Below, in pieces: positions 17,378-26,450 of a stretch of 60,472 nucleotides of DNA. Source of the stretch: Prevotella sp. (GTDB lineage: Bacteria > Bacteroidota > Bacteroidia > Bacteroidales > Bacteroidaceae); contig JAGBJJ010000008.1 in the NCBI GenBank assembly GCA_017934525.1, positions 1 to 60,472 on the forward strand, in the 5' to 3' direction. The notes under the pieces were generated by a model. It saw only the letters and a list, made by a program, of their open reading frames with translations. It was not told where the DNA came from and searched no databases. The position numbers and the translations under genes were made by a program. Each line of letters starts with the position of its first letter. Within the stretch, counting starts at the first letter, position 1.

Positions 17378-18157
17378 TTATCCCATCACTACATCGAGCA
17401 CCATCATCAGCACAAAGCCGATGGCGAAGCCGATAGTGCTAAGGTTGGAGTGTTTGCCGCTTGAGGCTTCAGGTATGAGCTCCTCTACCACCACGTAGAA
17501 CATGGCGCCGGCGGCAAAAGCCAGCATATAGGGCAGTATGGGTGTGAGCAGCGAGGCCAGCAGGATGACGGCCAGACCGCCGACAGGCTCTACGGCGCCG
17601 CTGAGGCTGCCTATTATGAACGAGCGCCAGCGGGAGTTGCCCTCTGCCCGCATGGGCATAGAGATGATGGCTCCCTCGGGTATGTTTTGTATGGCGATGC
17701 CGAGCGACACCGCCACCGCCGAGGCCAGTGTGATGTTGGCGGCTCCCTGTTCGGCACCGGCAAACACCACACCCACGGCCATGCCCTCGGGCAGGTTGTG
17801 GATGGTGACGGCCAGTGCCAGCATTGCCGTGCGCGACAGTTTTGAACGTGGTCCCTCGGGTTGCGAGGTGCCCAGATGCAGGTGGGGCGTCAGCTCGTCG
17901 ATGAGCAGCAGAAAGCCTATGCCAAGCAGGAAGCCGATGGCGGCGGGCAGCACAGACCACGCGCCCTTGGCTTCTTCCATCTCCATGGCCGGAATGAGCA
18001 GCGACCATACGGAGGCGGCCACCATCACGCCCGAGGCGAAGCCTAATAATGATTTTTGCACGCGCTCAGGCATCTCGCCACGCATGAAGAACACGAATGC
18101 CGAACCGAGCATGGTGCCCAGCAGCGGGATGAGTAGTCCTAAAGTGATTGTAGTCAT
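17378..18157 (-). CDS. ZIP family metal transporter
   Basis: This 259-residue membrane protein of the ZIP family (ZupT-like) imports zinc or other divalent metals. Hallmark helix motifs are VTIHNLPEGMAVGVVFAG and GIAIQNIPEGAIISMP, plus FYVVVEELIPEA near the C-terminus. First gene of a three-gene run. Confidence 0.92.
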   Translation of the reverse strand: MTTITLGLLIPLLGTMLGSAFVFFMRGEMPERVQKSLLGFASGVMVAASVWSLLIPAMEMEEAKGAWSVLPAAIGFLLGIGFLLLIDELTPHLHLGTSQPEGPRSKLSRTAMLALAVTIHNLPEGMAVGVVFAGAEQGAANITLASAVAVSLGIAIQNIPEGAIISMPMRAEGNSRWRSFIIGSLSGAVEPVGGLAVILLASLLTPILPYMLAFAAGAMFYVVVEELIPEASSGKHSNLSTIGFAIGFVLMMVLDVVMG

Positions 18158-18165
18158 TGCGGCAG

Positions 18166-18173
18166 CAAAGATA
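18166..18173 (-). promoter_or_regulatory. -7 promoter element for the ZIP operon
   Basis: The minus strand reads TATCTTTG, 8 nt from the ZIP start codon. Confidence 0.6.
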
Positions 18174-18395
18174 CGAAAAATAATTTAAATACGTTCGTCT
18201 GTGTGAATAATTTTCTCTTCTCGATGCTCGTTGCGATGAAAGGGGAAGGCAGCGCCACGTGCAGTGAGGAAAGAGAAAAGGGCTGCAAATTCCAGTGTCT
18301 CAGCATGTAGCTCAGTCACATCGACTTGCAGCCCCAGAAAAGGAGTTATGGGCATCTCCGTGAAACGGAGAACATCTCAGTCGTAGTGGGTCAGC

Positions 18396-18572
18396 TTATT
18401 TGGCAGGCTCCCACTTGCAGCGCACAGGCGACACGATGGCGCCCTCTTTCTTCAGCTCGGCAAAGGCCTTGTCCACTTCCTTGCGGTCGGCACCCAGTGC
18501 CTTTGTCACGTCGCCTGCCGAAACGGGCTTGCCGGCCTCACGCATAGCTTGCAATACTTGTTCTTTCATCAT
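18396..18572 (-). CDS. small winged-helix-like protein
   Basis: A 58-residue frame running from MMKEQVLQAMREAGKPVSAG to VRCKWEPAK and a TAA. The pattern helix, VSAGDVTKALGADRKEVDKA recognition-type helix, then KKEGAIVSP wing resembles a compact winged HTH. It starts 12 bp after the flavin-binding gene and is the last gene of the ferritin-like operon, so it could be an autoregulator or redox-linked DNA binder (inference). Start could be either of two adjacent ATGs. Confidence 0.75.
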   Translation of the reverse strand: MMKEQVLQAMREAGKPVSAGDVTKALGADRKEVDKAFAELKKEGAIVSPVRCKWEPAK

Positions 18573-18584
18573 TCTGCTGTTTTT

Positions 18585-18983
18585 TTAGAAGGTGATAGTT
18601 TCTACGAGTTCCATCATCTTGAAGAAGTCAGCCTTGGCATCCGTCAGATAGTACATCACGCCATTCTCGCCATTCTCACCGAGGGCAGGTTTCAGCACAG
18701 GCATCTTGTCAACCAATGCCTTGCCCACTTCGGGGCGGTTGTCTTCTACCAGACGACACTCAATGCGCAACGTCTGACCTTTGAAGGCGCATATCTCTGC
18801 CTTTTGGTTGATTGCTATCTGGCGCGTGGCGTTAGTCTTGCCGAAGGCCATGATGTAGATTCTGTTTTCAAAGAACAGCATGGCACCATAGGGCCGTACG
18901 CGGGGCTGGTCGCCCTCTACCGTAGCCAGATAAAATGTTCCTGCTTTTTCCAGGAAGTCATAAACTTTCTTGATTTCTTCCAT
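18585..18983 (-). CDS. pyridoxamine 5'-phosphate oxidase-fold flavin-binding protein
   Basis: This is a 132-residue split-barrel protein: VYDFLEKAGTFYLATVEGDQ, then RVRPYGAMLFFENRIYIM, the usual FMN-binding PNPOx-like N-terminal strands. It is too short for a classical PdxH and more like the stress-response flavin-binding group. It sits between a ferritin-like gene and a small winged-helix gene, which suggests a role in redox or iron stress (inference). Confidence 0.85.
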   Translation of the reverse strand: MEEIKKVYDFLEKAGTFYLATVEGDQPRVRPYGAMLFFENRIYIMAFGKTNATRQIAINQKAEICAFKGQTLRIECRLVEDNRPEVGKALVDKMPVLKPALGENGENGVMYYLTDAKADFFKMMELVETITF

Positions 18984-18996
18984 AGCTCAATTCTTT

Positions 18997-19452
18997 TTAG
19001 AGTTGTTTGACCAGCCAGTTCTGCACACCGATTTTCTCTATCAGCTCCAGTGCCTCTTGGCTCCAGTAGAGGTCTTCCTCCTCATCGGCCAGATAGGCCT
19101 TCATGATATCATAGGTGGTGGGGTCGCAGGGCAGCTGCTCAATGCATTTGTAGAGCAGGTCTACGCCAGCCTTCTGAATGTCGAGGTCAGCCTTCACATA
19201 GGCCACAGGGTCGAGGCAGAGCTCGCGGCTTTTGGCACCTTCGAACTTCACGTCGCCGCCCAGGTCGATGATGCGGTCGTAGAACTTCTCCACCCATTCC
19301 ATCTCTTCATTAAAGTGGTCGATGTACTTTTGTCCGAGTTTCGTGAAACCCTGCGACTTGAAAATTTGTCCCTGCAGTTTGTGTACCAGTGCGCCTTCGG
19401 TCAGTCCTGTAGCGAAGAACTGCAGCGCTTCAATTGATTTCTTTGCGTCCAT
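18997..19452 (-). CDS. ferritin-like / bacterioferritin family protein
   Basis: This is a 151-residue four-helix-bundle protein. Helical segments carry acidic iron-site patterns: HFNEEMEWVEKFYDRI and LADEEEDLYWSQEALELI. It is close to bacterioferritin in length, although the usual ExxH pairs are partly replaced. It probably stores or oxidises iron in the cytoplasm. Start at MDAKKSIEALQF; longer readings would cross the promoter at 19513-19544. Operon leader of ferritin-like/flavin-binding/winged-helix genes. Confidence 0.82.
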   Translation of the reverse strand: MDAKKSIEALQFFATGLTEGALVHKLQGQIFKSQGFTKLGQKYIDHFNEEMEWVEKFYDRIIDLGGDVKFEGAKSRELCLDPVAYVKADLDIQKAGVDLLYKCIEQLPCDPTTYDIMKAYLADEEEDLYWSQEALELIEKIGVQNWLVKQL

Positions 19453-19512
19453 ACTTTGTTTTGATAATTTTTTTTTATTTATGTTGGTTTCCGACTTTTT
19501 GGAAGTCTGGTG

Positions 19513-19544
19513 CAAAGGTACGCCTTTTTTCGATAGTTGCCAAA
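19513..19544 (-). promoter_or_regulatory. promoter of the ferritin-like operon
   Basis: Minus strand TACCTTTG (19513-19520) and TTTG (19541-19544) with a 20-bp gap, a canonical -7/-33 pair. Confidence 0.7.
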
Positions 19545-19596
19545 ATCTAAACGACACAAAAATTGTCTGAAACGATACTATGTCAAAAAAAAGTTG

Positions 19597-19604
19597 TATC
19601 TTTG
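19597..19604 (+). promoter_or_regulatory. -7 promoter element for the AraC-type regulator
   Basis: TATCTTTG ends 8 nt before the ATG at 19613. An in-frame ATG at 19580 lies upstream of this element and so cannot be the start from this promoter. Confidence 0.6.
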
Positions 19605-19612
19605 CAGCCATT

Positions 19613-20494
19613 ATGTACACTCTGAAGGAAGCTTGGATCAAAATGCACGGGGCAGAGCCCGTGGAAAAGTGGGACGGCAAGTTCTACTGTAACGAGACCG
19701 ATGCAGTCATCACATACAGGGCCAACGAGACGCACGGCTATATGGCGGCCTACACGTTTACGCTGGTCATCAGTGGCTGGCTCAACATTATCTACAACGG
19801 ACAGCCGCTGACGCTCAGGCCCGACGACATCTATATGTATTCGCCGGGGTTGTCTGTCACCATTGTAGCAGCGTCGGCCGACTACCACGGCATCTGCCTG
19901 CTGGCCGACGAGCACGTGACGATTGACTCGCCCACGGTGCACGACTTGGTACACATTGCCTATGCGCCCATCGTGCAGTTGCACCAGCCTAAGGTGACGC
20001 TGCCCCATGCCGATGCCCTGCGGCTGGCTGCCAAGATGATTGAAATCAGAGACTATCTGCACTCCAGCCATATCTACAAGGACGAGATACTGCGCATGCT
20101 CTACGCCATCTTCTTGCTCGACCTGCAGGATGTGCAGGAGAAAACCTTCCCGCAGCGCATCGTGCCGCAGCGCACCGAGGAGATATTTGAGGGCTTCATT
20201 CGTCTGCTGCCCAGTCATTTTGCCGAGCACCACGACATAGGCTTCTATGCCTCGCAGCTCAATATCTCATCGGTATATCTGTCGCGTGTGGTGCGTCAGG
20301 TGACGGGGCGCACCGTGGTAGACTACATCAACCAGTTTCTGACGATGGAGGCTGTGTTCTTGCTGCAAACATCGCAGCTGAGCATCGCCCAGATAGCTGA
20401 CCGCTTGCACTTTGCCGACGCAGCCTCGTTCAGCAAGTTCTTCTCACGTCAAAAGGGTGTCTCGCCACGTGTCTATAGGGAGAATAGGCAGTGA
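19613..20494 (+). CDS. AraC family transcriptional regulator
   Basis: This is a 293-residue regulator. The N-terminal half resembles a cupin-like sensing domain (TFTLVISGWLNIIYNGQPL, LRPDDIYMYSPG). The C-terminal 90 residues form the double HTH of AraC/XylS (IGFYASQLNISSVYLSRVVR and LSIAQIADRLHFADAASFSK, ending FFSRQKGVSPRVYR). It is divergent from the ferritin-like operon, with the two promoters about 75 bp apart, so control of that operon is possible but unproven. Confidence 0.9.
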   Translation: MYTLKEAWIKMHGAEPVEKWDGKFYCNETDAVITYRANETHGYMAAYTFTLVISGWLNIIYNGQPLTLRPDDIYMYSPGLSVTIVAASADYHGICLLADEHVTIDSPTVHDLVHIAYAPIVQLHQPKVTLPHADALRLAAKMIEIRDYLHSSHIYKDEILRMLYAIFLLDLQDVQEKTFPQRIVPQRTEEIFEGFIRLLPSHFAEHHDIGFYASQLNISSVYLSRVVRQVTGRTVVDYINQFLTMEAVFLLQTSQLSIAQIADRLHFADAASFSKFFSRQKGVSPRVYRENRQ

Positions 20495-20553
20495 GGCCGC
20501 CAATTACAAAGTGTAGTATATTGTCTGTGCTCATCTGCAGACATAGCCCCCCG

Positions 20554-20604
20554 ACGAGGTCTGAAGAGTCGCTCAACGAGGCCCGAAACGCCATGCTACG
20601 AGGC
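20554..20604. repeat. three ACGAGG motifs on a 22-bp pitch
   Basis: ACGAGG occurs at 20554, 20576 and 20598 (ACGAGGTC, ACGAGGCC, ACGAGGCC), exactly 22 bp apart, in the gap between the AraC-type gene and the GNAT gene. Even helical spacing suggests binding sites, but nothing more can be shown. Confidence 0.4.
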
Positions 20605-20654
20605 CCTCGATGCAAAGTGAAACAAAACAATGCTAAGTTTTAACTTCTGGGAAA

Positions 20655-21242
20655 ATGAATCATATAGTCATAAGGAAAGCCGAGAAACACCATGCCCGGC
20701 AGATAGCGACGCTGGTGATGGAAGCCATGAACCACGACTGCTGTCAGTGGTTTGCCGGTCCGGAGCATACGCTCGATGATTTTCACCAGCTGATGACACG
20801 GCTGGTGGAACGCGATGACAGTCAGTATTCTTACCACAATACGCTGGTGGCGGCGACCGACGCTGCTGCCGATGACATAGTGGGCATCCTCGTCAGCTAC
20901 GACGGCGCCCGGCTGCATCAGTTGCGCCGGGCGTTTATCGACGAGGCCCTTCAGGCCTTTGGCATCGACTATAGTGGTATGGATGACGAGACACAGGCTG
21001 GTGAACTCTACCTCGACAGTCTGTGCGTGAGGAGCGACTTTCGCCACATGGGCATCGCCACCGCTCTTCTGCAGGCGGGCATAGAGCGGGGACGCAGCGA
21101 GGTTTTTCCCGCTGTAGGCCTACTTGTAGACCAGGGCAACCCCAAAGCCGAGCACCTCTATCGCTCGCTGGGCTTCAGCTATGTAGGCGACAGCAACTGG
21201 GGCGGTCATCCCATGCGCCATCTGGTCTATATGCTGAAGTGA
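20655..21242 (+). CDS. GNAT family N-acetyltransferase
   Basis: This is a 195-residue acetyl-CoA-dependent transferase. The C-terminal half carries the GNAT core: LYLDSLCVRSDFRHMGIATA (motif A, with the RxxGxA pyrophosphate loop as RHMGIA), then LLVDQGNPKAEHLYRSLGF. Substrate unknown. Confidence 0.88.
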   Translation: MNHIVIRKAEKHHARQIATLVMEAMNHDCCQWFAGPEHTLDDFHQLMTRLVERDDSQYSYHNTLVAATDAAADDIVGILVSYDGARLHQLRRAFIDEALQAFGIDYSGMDDETQAGELYLDSLCVRSDFRHMGIATALLQAGIERGRSEVFPAVGLLVDQGNPKAEHLYRSLGFSYVGDSNWGGHPMRHLVYMLK

Positions 21243-21310
21243 GCTTCGGCGCGGCAGTAAGTAGCCAGCGTTGAAGGATTACGTGCTGCACGTGTACGTT
21301 GAAGACAGGT

Positions 21311-21982
21311 TTAGCGGCCGATGTCGGCCAGTATCTGCCTCACCGTGGCGGCATCAGTCACACCAGTGCCGCCCGAGCATGAGCCGTGCACTTCGCAGGT
21401 GTTCACCTCGTCGAGCAGTCGCCGGGCATTCTGTGCATTCACCCCTCCGCCGGGCATGATGATGAGTCGGTCGTCGCTCAGGTCGTTCAGGCGTCGAAGC
21501 AGCCCGATACCCTCTTCTGCACGTGGCGCCTGGCCCGACGTCAGGATGCGGCGGCAGCCTAACGAGATAATCTGCTCGAGCGCCGTGAGCGGATTGCGGC
21601 AGACGTCGAAGGCACGGTGGAACGTCACCGGCTTGCCTTCTGCTGCTCGCATAAGGCATTCCATGGCCGCCATATCCACATCGCCCTGCGGCGTCAGTGC
21701 CCCGATGACTATGCCGTCAGCAAATGGCAGCGCCGCGCGGATGTCGCGCTCCATCACCATCACCTCTTGCCGGGTATATACAAAGTCGCCCTCGCGAGGG
21801 CGTATCAGCACATGGATGGTCAGGGCAGGGTAGAGCCGTCGCACCGTATCCAGCAGACCTATAGAGGGCGTCAGACCGTCGAGACTCAGTGCCGAGCACA
21901 ACTCAATGCGCTCCGCTCCGCCCTTCACGGCCGCCTCTACGCTCTGCAGCGAACCCGTGCATATTTCAAGTAATCGTTTCAT
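21311..21982 (-). CDS. cutC: CutC family copper homeostasis protein
   Basis: This 223-residue TIM-barrel CutC family protein starts EICTGSLQSVEAAVKGGAER and has IELCSALSLDGLTPS, LIRPREGDFVYTR, VTFHRAFDV and MPGGGVNAQNARRLL, all CutC signatures. The family is tied genetically to copper tolerance, but its biochemistry is unsettled. Its start lies 7 bp after the stop of the flavodoxin-like gene, so the two are likely co-transcribed. Confidence 0.92.
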   Translation of the reverse strand: MKRLLEICTGSLQSVEAAVKGGAERIELCSALSLDGLTPSIGLLDTVRRLYPALTIHVLIRPREGDFVYTRQEVMVMERDIRAALPFADGIVIGALTPQGDVDMAAMECLMRAAEGKPVTFHRAFDVCRNPLTALEQIISLGCRRILTSGQAPRAEEGIGLLRRLNDLSDDRLIIMPGGGVNAQNARRLLDEVNTCEVHGSCSGGTGVTDAATVRQILADIGR

Positions 21983-21989
21983 AGCCTTC

Positions 21990-22610
21990 TCATCTGATAA
22001 AGTTCGTCCAGACGCGTTGCTCTTTCATTTCCGGCTGGCCCTCGTCGCCGCCGTTCAGCTTGCGGAGCATCCAGGCCATGTTGTGGGCCAGCGTGCGCAT
22101 CGTCTGCATGCCCTCCTCGTCCTGCTCAGCTTGTCCGGGCGTCTGGCCATACACCATGTTCCAATACTGCGAGCTGACAATCGGCATGTTCTGAATAGTG
22201 AAGTACTTGTTCAGTCGGTCGAATGCGGCCGAGGCACCGCCGCGGCGGCATACCACCACGCTGGCCCCGGGCTTATACTCCAGGTCGGGTCCCAGTGAAT
22301 AAAACACCCTGTCGAGCAGGGCGCACAGCGAACCGTTCGGCCCGCCATAGTAGACCGGCGAGCCTACGATGAGGCCGTCGATGCCGTCTTTCACGGCCCG
22401 CATCACCTTGAAGTAGGGCTCGTCGTTGAAAGTGCATTTGCCTGTCCGTCCGCACATGCCGCAGGCGATGCAGCCCTGCACGGCCTTCCGCCCGATGCTG
22501 ATAATCTCGCTGTCGATGCCCTCCTCCTTAAGTGTGACACCTACCTCGCTCAGTGCCCTGAACGTGTTGCCGTTCTCACGGGGACTTCCGTTAATCAATA
22601 GTACCTTCAT
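21990..22610 (-). CDS. flavodoxin-fold NAD(P)H-dependent FMN reductase family protein
   Basis: This 206-residue flavodoxin-fold protein has the FMN phosphate loop LLINGSPRENGNTFRAL at the N-terminus, a CIACGMCGRTGKC cysteine cluster, and GLIVGSPVYYGGPNGSL flavin contacts. The cluster CxxCxxC is common in iron-sulfur-flavoprotein-like members and could bind a metal centre. Upstream partner of cutC. Confidence 0.87.
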   Translation of the reverse strand: MKVLLINGSPRENGNTFRALSEVGVTLKEEGIDSEIISIGRKAVQGCIACGMCGRTGKCTFNDEPYFKVMRAVKDGIDGLIVGSPVYYGGPNGSLCALLDRVFYSLGPDLEYKPGASVVVCRRGGASAAFDRLNKYFTIQNMPIVSSQYWNMVYGQTPGQAEQDEEGMQTMRTLAHNMAWMLRKLNGGDEGQPEMKEQRVWTNFIR

Positions 22611-22678
22611 ATTTGTTTAGTATTGTCTCTACATGAAATCAGAAAAAGTGTCGCCTTTGTCAGCTATTTGATAGCTGT

Positions 22679-23974
22679 TCATCTTACTTCCACCACATAG
22701 TCGGGCAGAGCATCGTGCTCGGGCAACTCGATGGTCAGGGTGCGGGCCTTCTTATTATAATAATAGGTGAGAGGCTCGCGGGTGATGAAGTCGAGAACCC
22801 GGGCGGGCTTCTTCGGCATGGGCACGTCGATGTGGCAGGCCGTGGGCTGCAGCACGTGAAGGAAGAGGGTGGAGGTTTGGGCTTTGAGGGTGCTGACGCC
22901 CCACTGACTCTCTTCCACGGGGCCGCGGCGAGTGCCGTAGATGGTCTCGCCGTAAGCCTGCATCCACTGGCCGATGCCGCGCAGACGGTTGAGGGCGGTG
23001 CGGGGCAGCTCGCCGTTGGGCTGCGGGCCGATGTTGAGCAGCAGGTTGCTGCCCTTCGAGGCGCAGCGCACCAGCAGCTGGATAAGCTCGTCGGTGGTCT
23101 TGTAGTTCTGGTCGGCCACCTTGTAGCCCCACATGCCGTTCATCGTCTGGCACATCTCCAGCGGCAGCGTCGAGATGTCCTGTTCGGAGTAGCCGGCGGT
23201 GTTTTCGCCGGGCACGTCGCGCTCGAACATCTGGAAGTCTTCGCCTTCGATGACGTTGATGTGGTGGTTGTTGCCGATGAGTAGCTCGGGCTTCAGCGCG
23301 TGCAGATAGGCATAGAACTCGGGCATGCGCCAGTCGAAGGGGATGGAGTCTTCGTCGTGATCCCAGTAGCCGTCGAACCAGAGTCCCTCCACACCGTCGT
23401 AGTTGCACAGCAGCTCGCGGCACTGGTTCTTCATAAACTGCAGGTAGTGGTCGTAGTCGGGCTGCAGGTTGCGGCCGGTCTTGAGTCCTGTACGCCCTAC
23501 GGGGTAGTCCTGCCGATACCAGTCGAGGATGCTGTAGTAGAGATGCAGGCGGATGCCCTGCTCACGGCAGGCTTGTGCCAACTCGCCTACGACGTCGCGC
23601 CCAAAGGGCGTGGCCTCCACGATGTTATACTTACTCTCCTTGGTGTTCCACATCGAGAAACCGTCGTGGTGGCGCGAGGTGAAGGTGATGTATTTGGCGC
23701 CCGACTCGCGGATGGCTTTCACCCACTCCTGTGCATTGAAGCGGATGGGGTAGAAGCACGAGGCGGCCTTGGCATACTCCTGGCCGTCGAGGCCGGAGTT
23801 GAGATACCACTCGCCTTGGGCAAACTCGCTGTAGATGCCCCAGTGGAGAAAGATGCCGAAGCGGAAACCCTCAAACTGGCGGCGGGCTTCGAGATTCTCT
23901 TCTGTGGGTGTGTATTGTCCGTAGCTGCTGAGGCTGAGCAAGCAGCAGAGGGCGACGAATAGTTTTTTCATCAT
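22679..23974 (-). CDS. alpha-L-fucosidase, GH29
   Basis: This is a 431-residue secreted glycosidase. The signal peptide (MMKKLFVALCCLLSLSSYGQ) is followed by the GH29 barrel: FGIFLHWGIYSEFAQGEWY, TFTSRHHDGFSMWNTKESKY, and LWFDGYWDHDED with the catalytic nucleophile Asp. The C-terminal beta region is short. It removes terminal fucose from host or plant glycans in the periplasm or at the surface. Confidence 0.94.
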   Translation of the reverse strand: MMKKLFVALCCLLSLSSYGQYTPTEENLEARRQFEGFRFGIFLHWGIYSEFAQGEWYLNSGLDGQEYAKAASCFYPIRFNAQEWVKAIRESGAKYITFTSRHHDGFSMWNTKESKYNIVEATPFGRDVVGELAQACREQGIRLHLYYSILDWYRQDYPVGRTGLKTGRNLQPDYDHYLQFMKNQCRELLCNYDGVEGLWFDGYWDHDEDSIPFDWRMPEFYAYLHALKPELLIGNNHHINVIEGEDFQMFERDVPGENTAGYSEQDISTLPLEMCQTMNGMWGYKVADQNYKTTDELIQLLVRCASKGSNLLLNIGPQPNGELPRTALNRLRGIGQWMQAYGETIYGTRRGPVEESQWGVSTLKAQTSTLFLHVLQPTACHIDVPMPKKPARVLDFITREPLTYYYNKKARTLTIELPEHDALPDYVVEVR

Positions 23975-24035
23975 GTTTTTTATGGGTTTTATTGTTTGGA
24001 TATTATCAGGTTTCTTGTGGCTTTGGCCGCAGCAT

Positions 24036-24743
24036 TCAGACGCTTGTAAACTCTACGATGGTGCTCACCTCCTGGCCGATGCTCAGTGCCACGAGGATGC
24101 AGTCGTCGGTGGTCCATAGGGTAGGGGTGAGCACGTCGCCCAACTTGGCCGCAGCGCGGTATTCCACGCGCAGTCCGCCTACGGTGTAGCCTTCAGGCAG
24201 CAGCTCCATGGCTATGCGGATGTAGTTGGCGTTGTTCATGTGGTGGTTGTAGTCTATGTCAGACCTCATCACAACGACGTCTTCGCCCCTGCGGCCTGTT
24301 TCTTTAGGCAGCATGATGCGGCGGTCGCGGTAGTCCATGGCCAGCTGGGGCTCAATGTGCATAGATGCTATCGTAGCATCGTCGACGCGCTTCAGCTTGC
24401 CTGTTGAGCGGTCTACGAAGGCGCCCATGCTCCATGTCTTGTAGCACGGAAGGCCCTGGGCGTCGTAGATGAACGTGTTGCGGAAACCGAACATCGGCTT
24501 CATGCCGTAGACCGACGTGCTCACGCTCAGCTCTTCTTTGAACGACGGCACCCGCACTATCTCCACCTGGCGCGAAGCCAGCAGTTGGGTCATGTTCTCT
24601 TGCTCGAAATAACGTTTCACACCCAGTTCTGTGTCTATCCACATCTCAGAGCAGTCTTGCATCATCTGCAGCGCAGAATAGAGCTTCAGCCTTCCCTCGC
24701 TGTCGCAGGTGCTCGTGGTCACTTTATATTTCAGATTGTACAT
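24036..24743 (-). CDS. acyl-ACP thioesterase
   Basis: This is a 235-residue double hot-dog protein of the bacterial FatA-like family: the N-terminal MYNLKYKVTTSTCDSEGRLK, and the second domain DIDYNHHMNNANYIRIAMELL, where Asn/His form the active site. It releases free fatty acids from acyl-ACP in the cytoplasm. Confidence 0.9.
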   Translation of the reverse strand: MYNLKYKVTTSTCDSEGRLKLYSALQMMQDCSEMWIDTELGVKRYFEQENMTQLLASRQVEIVRVPSFKEELSVSTSVYGMKPMFGFRNTFIYDAQGLPCYKTWSMGAFVDRSTGKLKRVDDATIASMHIEPQLAMDYRDRRIMLPKETGRRGEDVVVMRSDIDYNHHMNNANYIRIAMELLPEGYTVGGLRVEYRAAAKLGDVLTPTLWTTDDCILVALSIGQEVSTIVEFTSV

Positions 24744-24796
24744 AAATGTCAGAATGAAGATTTTTCCATATTTCCGTTAATCCGGAATCTTGGCTG

Positions 24797-24804
24797 CAAA
24801 GTTA
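24797..24804 (-). promoter_or_regulatory. -7 promoter element for the acyl-ACP thioesterase
   Basis: The minus strand reads TAACTTTG. The rest of the 277-bp gap to ffh holds only the ffh promoter. Confidence 0.55.
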
Positions 24805-24942
24805 AGGCTTTTTGATGAGATGGCCAAATAAACAGCGTGGAAACAACAGCTTTTTTGAATGCAGAGAGAACGGCCGGAAGACGGGTGTTGACCGTGAGAC
24901 AGAACGGCGCTTCTTAAAATAGCTTAAATGAGGAGGGCGAAG

Positions 24943-24974
24943 TTTGCGCCATCGTAAAAAAATATCTACCTTTG
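24943..24974 (+). promoter_or_regulatory. ffh promoter
   Basis: TTTG (24943-24946) and TACCTTTG (24967-24974) with a 20-bp gap, a canonical Bacteroidetes pair, 46 nt before the ATG. Confidence 0.7.
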
Positions 24975-25020
24975 CACGATTACAAAGCAAAGCATAACGA
25001 ACAAAGGCAGAAGATAAACT

Positions 25021-26376
25021 ATGTTTGAAAACCTGAGCGAGCGACTGGAACGGTCGTTCAAGATACTGAAGGGTGAGGGAAAAATCACCGAGATCAACGT
25101 TGCTGAGACTCTGAAAGACGTGCGCCGCGCGCTGCTCGACGCCGATGTGAACTACAAGGTGGCCAAGACGTTCACCGACACGGTGAAGCAGAAGGCTATG
25201 GGCATGAACGTGCTGACGGCCATCAAGCCGAGCCAGCTGATGGTGAAAATCGTGCACGACGAGCTGACCGAGCTGATGGGCGGCAAAGCTGTAGAGCTGA
25301 AGCTGGAGAACCGTCCGGCCATCATCCTCATGTCGGGTCTGCAAGGCTCGGGTAAAACCACCTTCTCGGGTAAGCTGGCCAATATGCTGAAGACGCGCCA
25401 GCACAAGCAGCCGCTGCTCGTGGCCTGCGACGTCTACCGCCCTGCTGCCATCGAGCAGCTGAAGGTGGTGGGCCAGACCGTCGGTGTTGACGTCTACACC
25501 GAGGAAGGCAACAAGAATGTCGTGGAGATTGCACAGAATGCCATCCGCAAGGCCAAGCAGGAATCGTATAACGTGGTCATCGTCGATACCGCCGGCCGTC
25601 TGGCCGTCGACGAGGAAATGATGGACGAGATCAGCCGCCTGAAGGAGGCCATCCAGCCCGACGAGACGCTCTTCGTGGTCGACTCGATGACCGGTCAGGA
25701 CGCCGTGAACACGGCCAAGGAGTTTAACGACCGCCTTGACTTCGACGGCGTGGTGCTGACGAAGCTCGACGGCGACACCCGCGGCGGTGCCGCCCTGTCA
25801 ATCCGCACGGTGGTGACGAAGCCCATCAAGTTCGTGGGTACGGGTGAGAAGATGGAAGCCATCGATGTGTTCCACCCCGAACGTATGGCCGACCGCATCC
25901 TCGGCATGGGCGACGTGGTATCACTTGTGGAGCGTGCCCAGATGCAGTTTGATGAGGAGGAGGCCAAGAAACTGGAGAAGAAAATCCGCAAGAACAAGTT
26001 TGACTTCGACGACTTCATGGGCCAGATTCAGCAAATCAAGAAGATGGGCAACATCAAGGAGCTGGCCGCCATGATTCCCGGCGTGGGCAAGGCTCTGAAG
26101 GACGTCGACATCGACGACAATGCCTTCAAGCAGATTGAGGCTATCATACAGAGCATGACGCCGAAGGAGCGCCAAAACCCCGACATCATCAACCAGAGCC
26201 GCCGCCAGCGCATAGCCAAGGGCTCAGGCACGAAGCTTGAAGATGTGAACCGCCTGATGAAACAGTTCGACCAGACCCGCAAGATGATGAAGATGGTCAC
26301 TGGCATGGACCGCTCCAAGATGGCTCAGATGGCTGCCCAGATGAAGCGGATGAAGGGCGGCGTGCCACAGGGCTGA
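25021..26376 (+). CDS. ffh: signal recognition particle protein Ffh
   Basis: This 451-residue SRP54 GTPase binds 4.5S RNA and signal sequences for co-translational membrane targeting. Order: N domain (FENLSERLERSFKILKGEGK), G domain with G1 GLQGSGKTTFSGKLA, G3 DTAGRLAVDEEMM, G4 TKLDGDTRGGAA, then the methionine-rich M domain (RKMMKMVTGMDRSKMAQMAA). Length and motifs are standard. Confidence 0.98.
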   Translation: MFENLSERLERSFKILKGEGKITEINVAETLKDVRRALLDADVNYKVAKTFTDTVKQKAMGMNVLTAIKPSQLMVKIVHDELTELMGGKAVELKLENRPAIILMSGLQGSGKTTFSGKLANMLKTRQHKQPLLVACDVYRPAAIEQLKVVGQTVGVDVYTEEGNKNVVEIAQNAIRKAKQESYNVVIVDTAGRLAVDEEMMDEISRLKEAIQPDETLFVVDSMTGQDAVNTAKEFNDRLDFDGVVLTKLDGDTRGGAALSIRTVVTKPIKFVGTGEKMEAIDVFHPERMADRILGMGDVVSLVERAQMQFDEEEAKKLEKKIRKNKFDFDDFMGQIQQIKKMGNIKELAAMIPGVGKALKDVDIDDNAFKQIEAIIQSMTPKERQNPDIINQSRRQRIAKGSGTKLEDVNRLMKQFDQTRKMMKMVTGMDRSKMAQMAAQMKRMKGGVPQG

Positions 26377-26450
26377 TGTGAGCATGCCATAGAGGGAAAA
26401 TACTGTGTCAGACATTTTACGAAAAACTATTCGATAAGATAAGTAATACT

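Noticed and set aside
18188-18395. A gene or structured RNA in the gap after the small winged-helix gene
   Set aside because: There are only short inverted repeats (GGCTGCAA/TTGCAGCC and TCTCCG/CGGAGA) without a T-tract, and no convincing frame.
19580-19612. Upstream ATG for the AraC-type regulator
   Set aside because: It precedes the TATCTTTG promoter element, so a transcript from that promoter would not contain it.
24744-25020. Signal recognition particle RNA upstream of ffh
   Set aside because: I could not find the conserved GGAA/GNAR domain IV pattern in a plausible hairpin.
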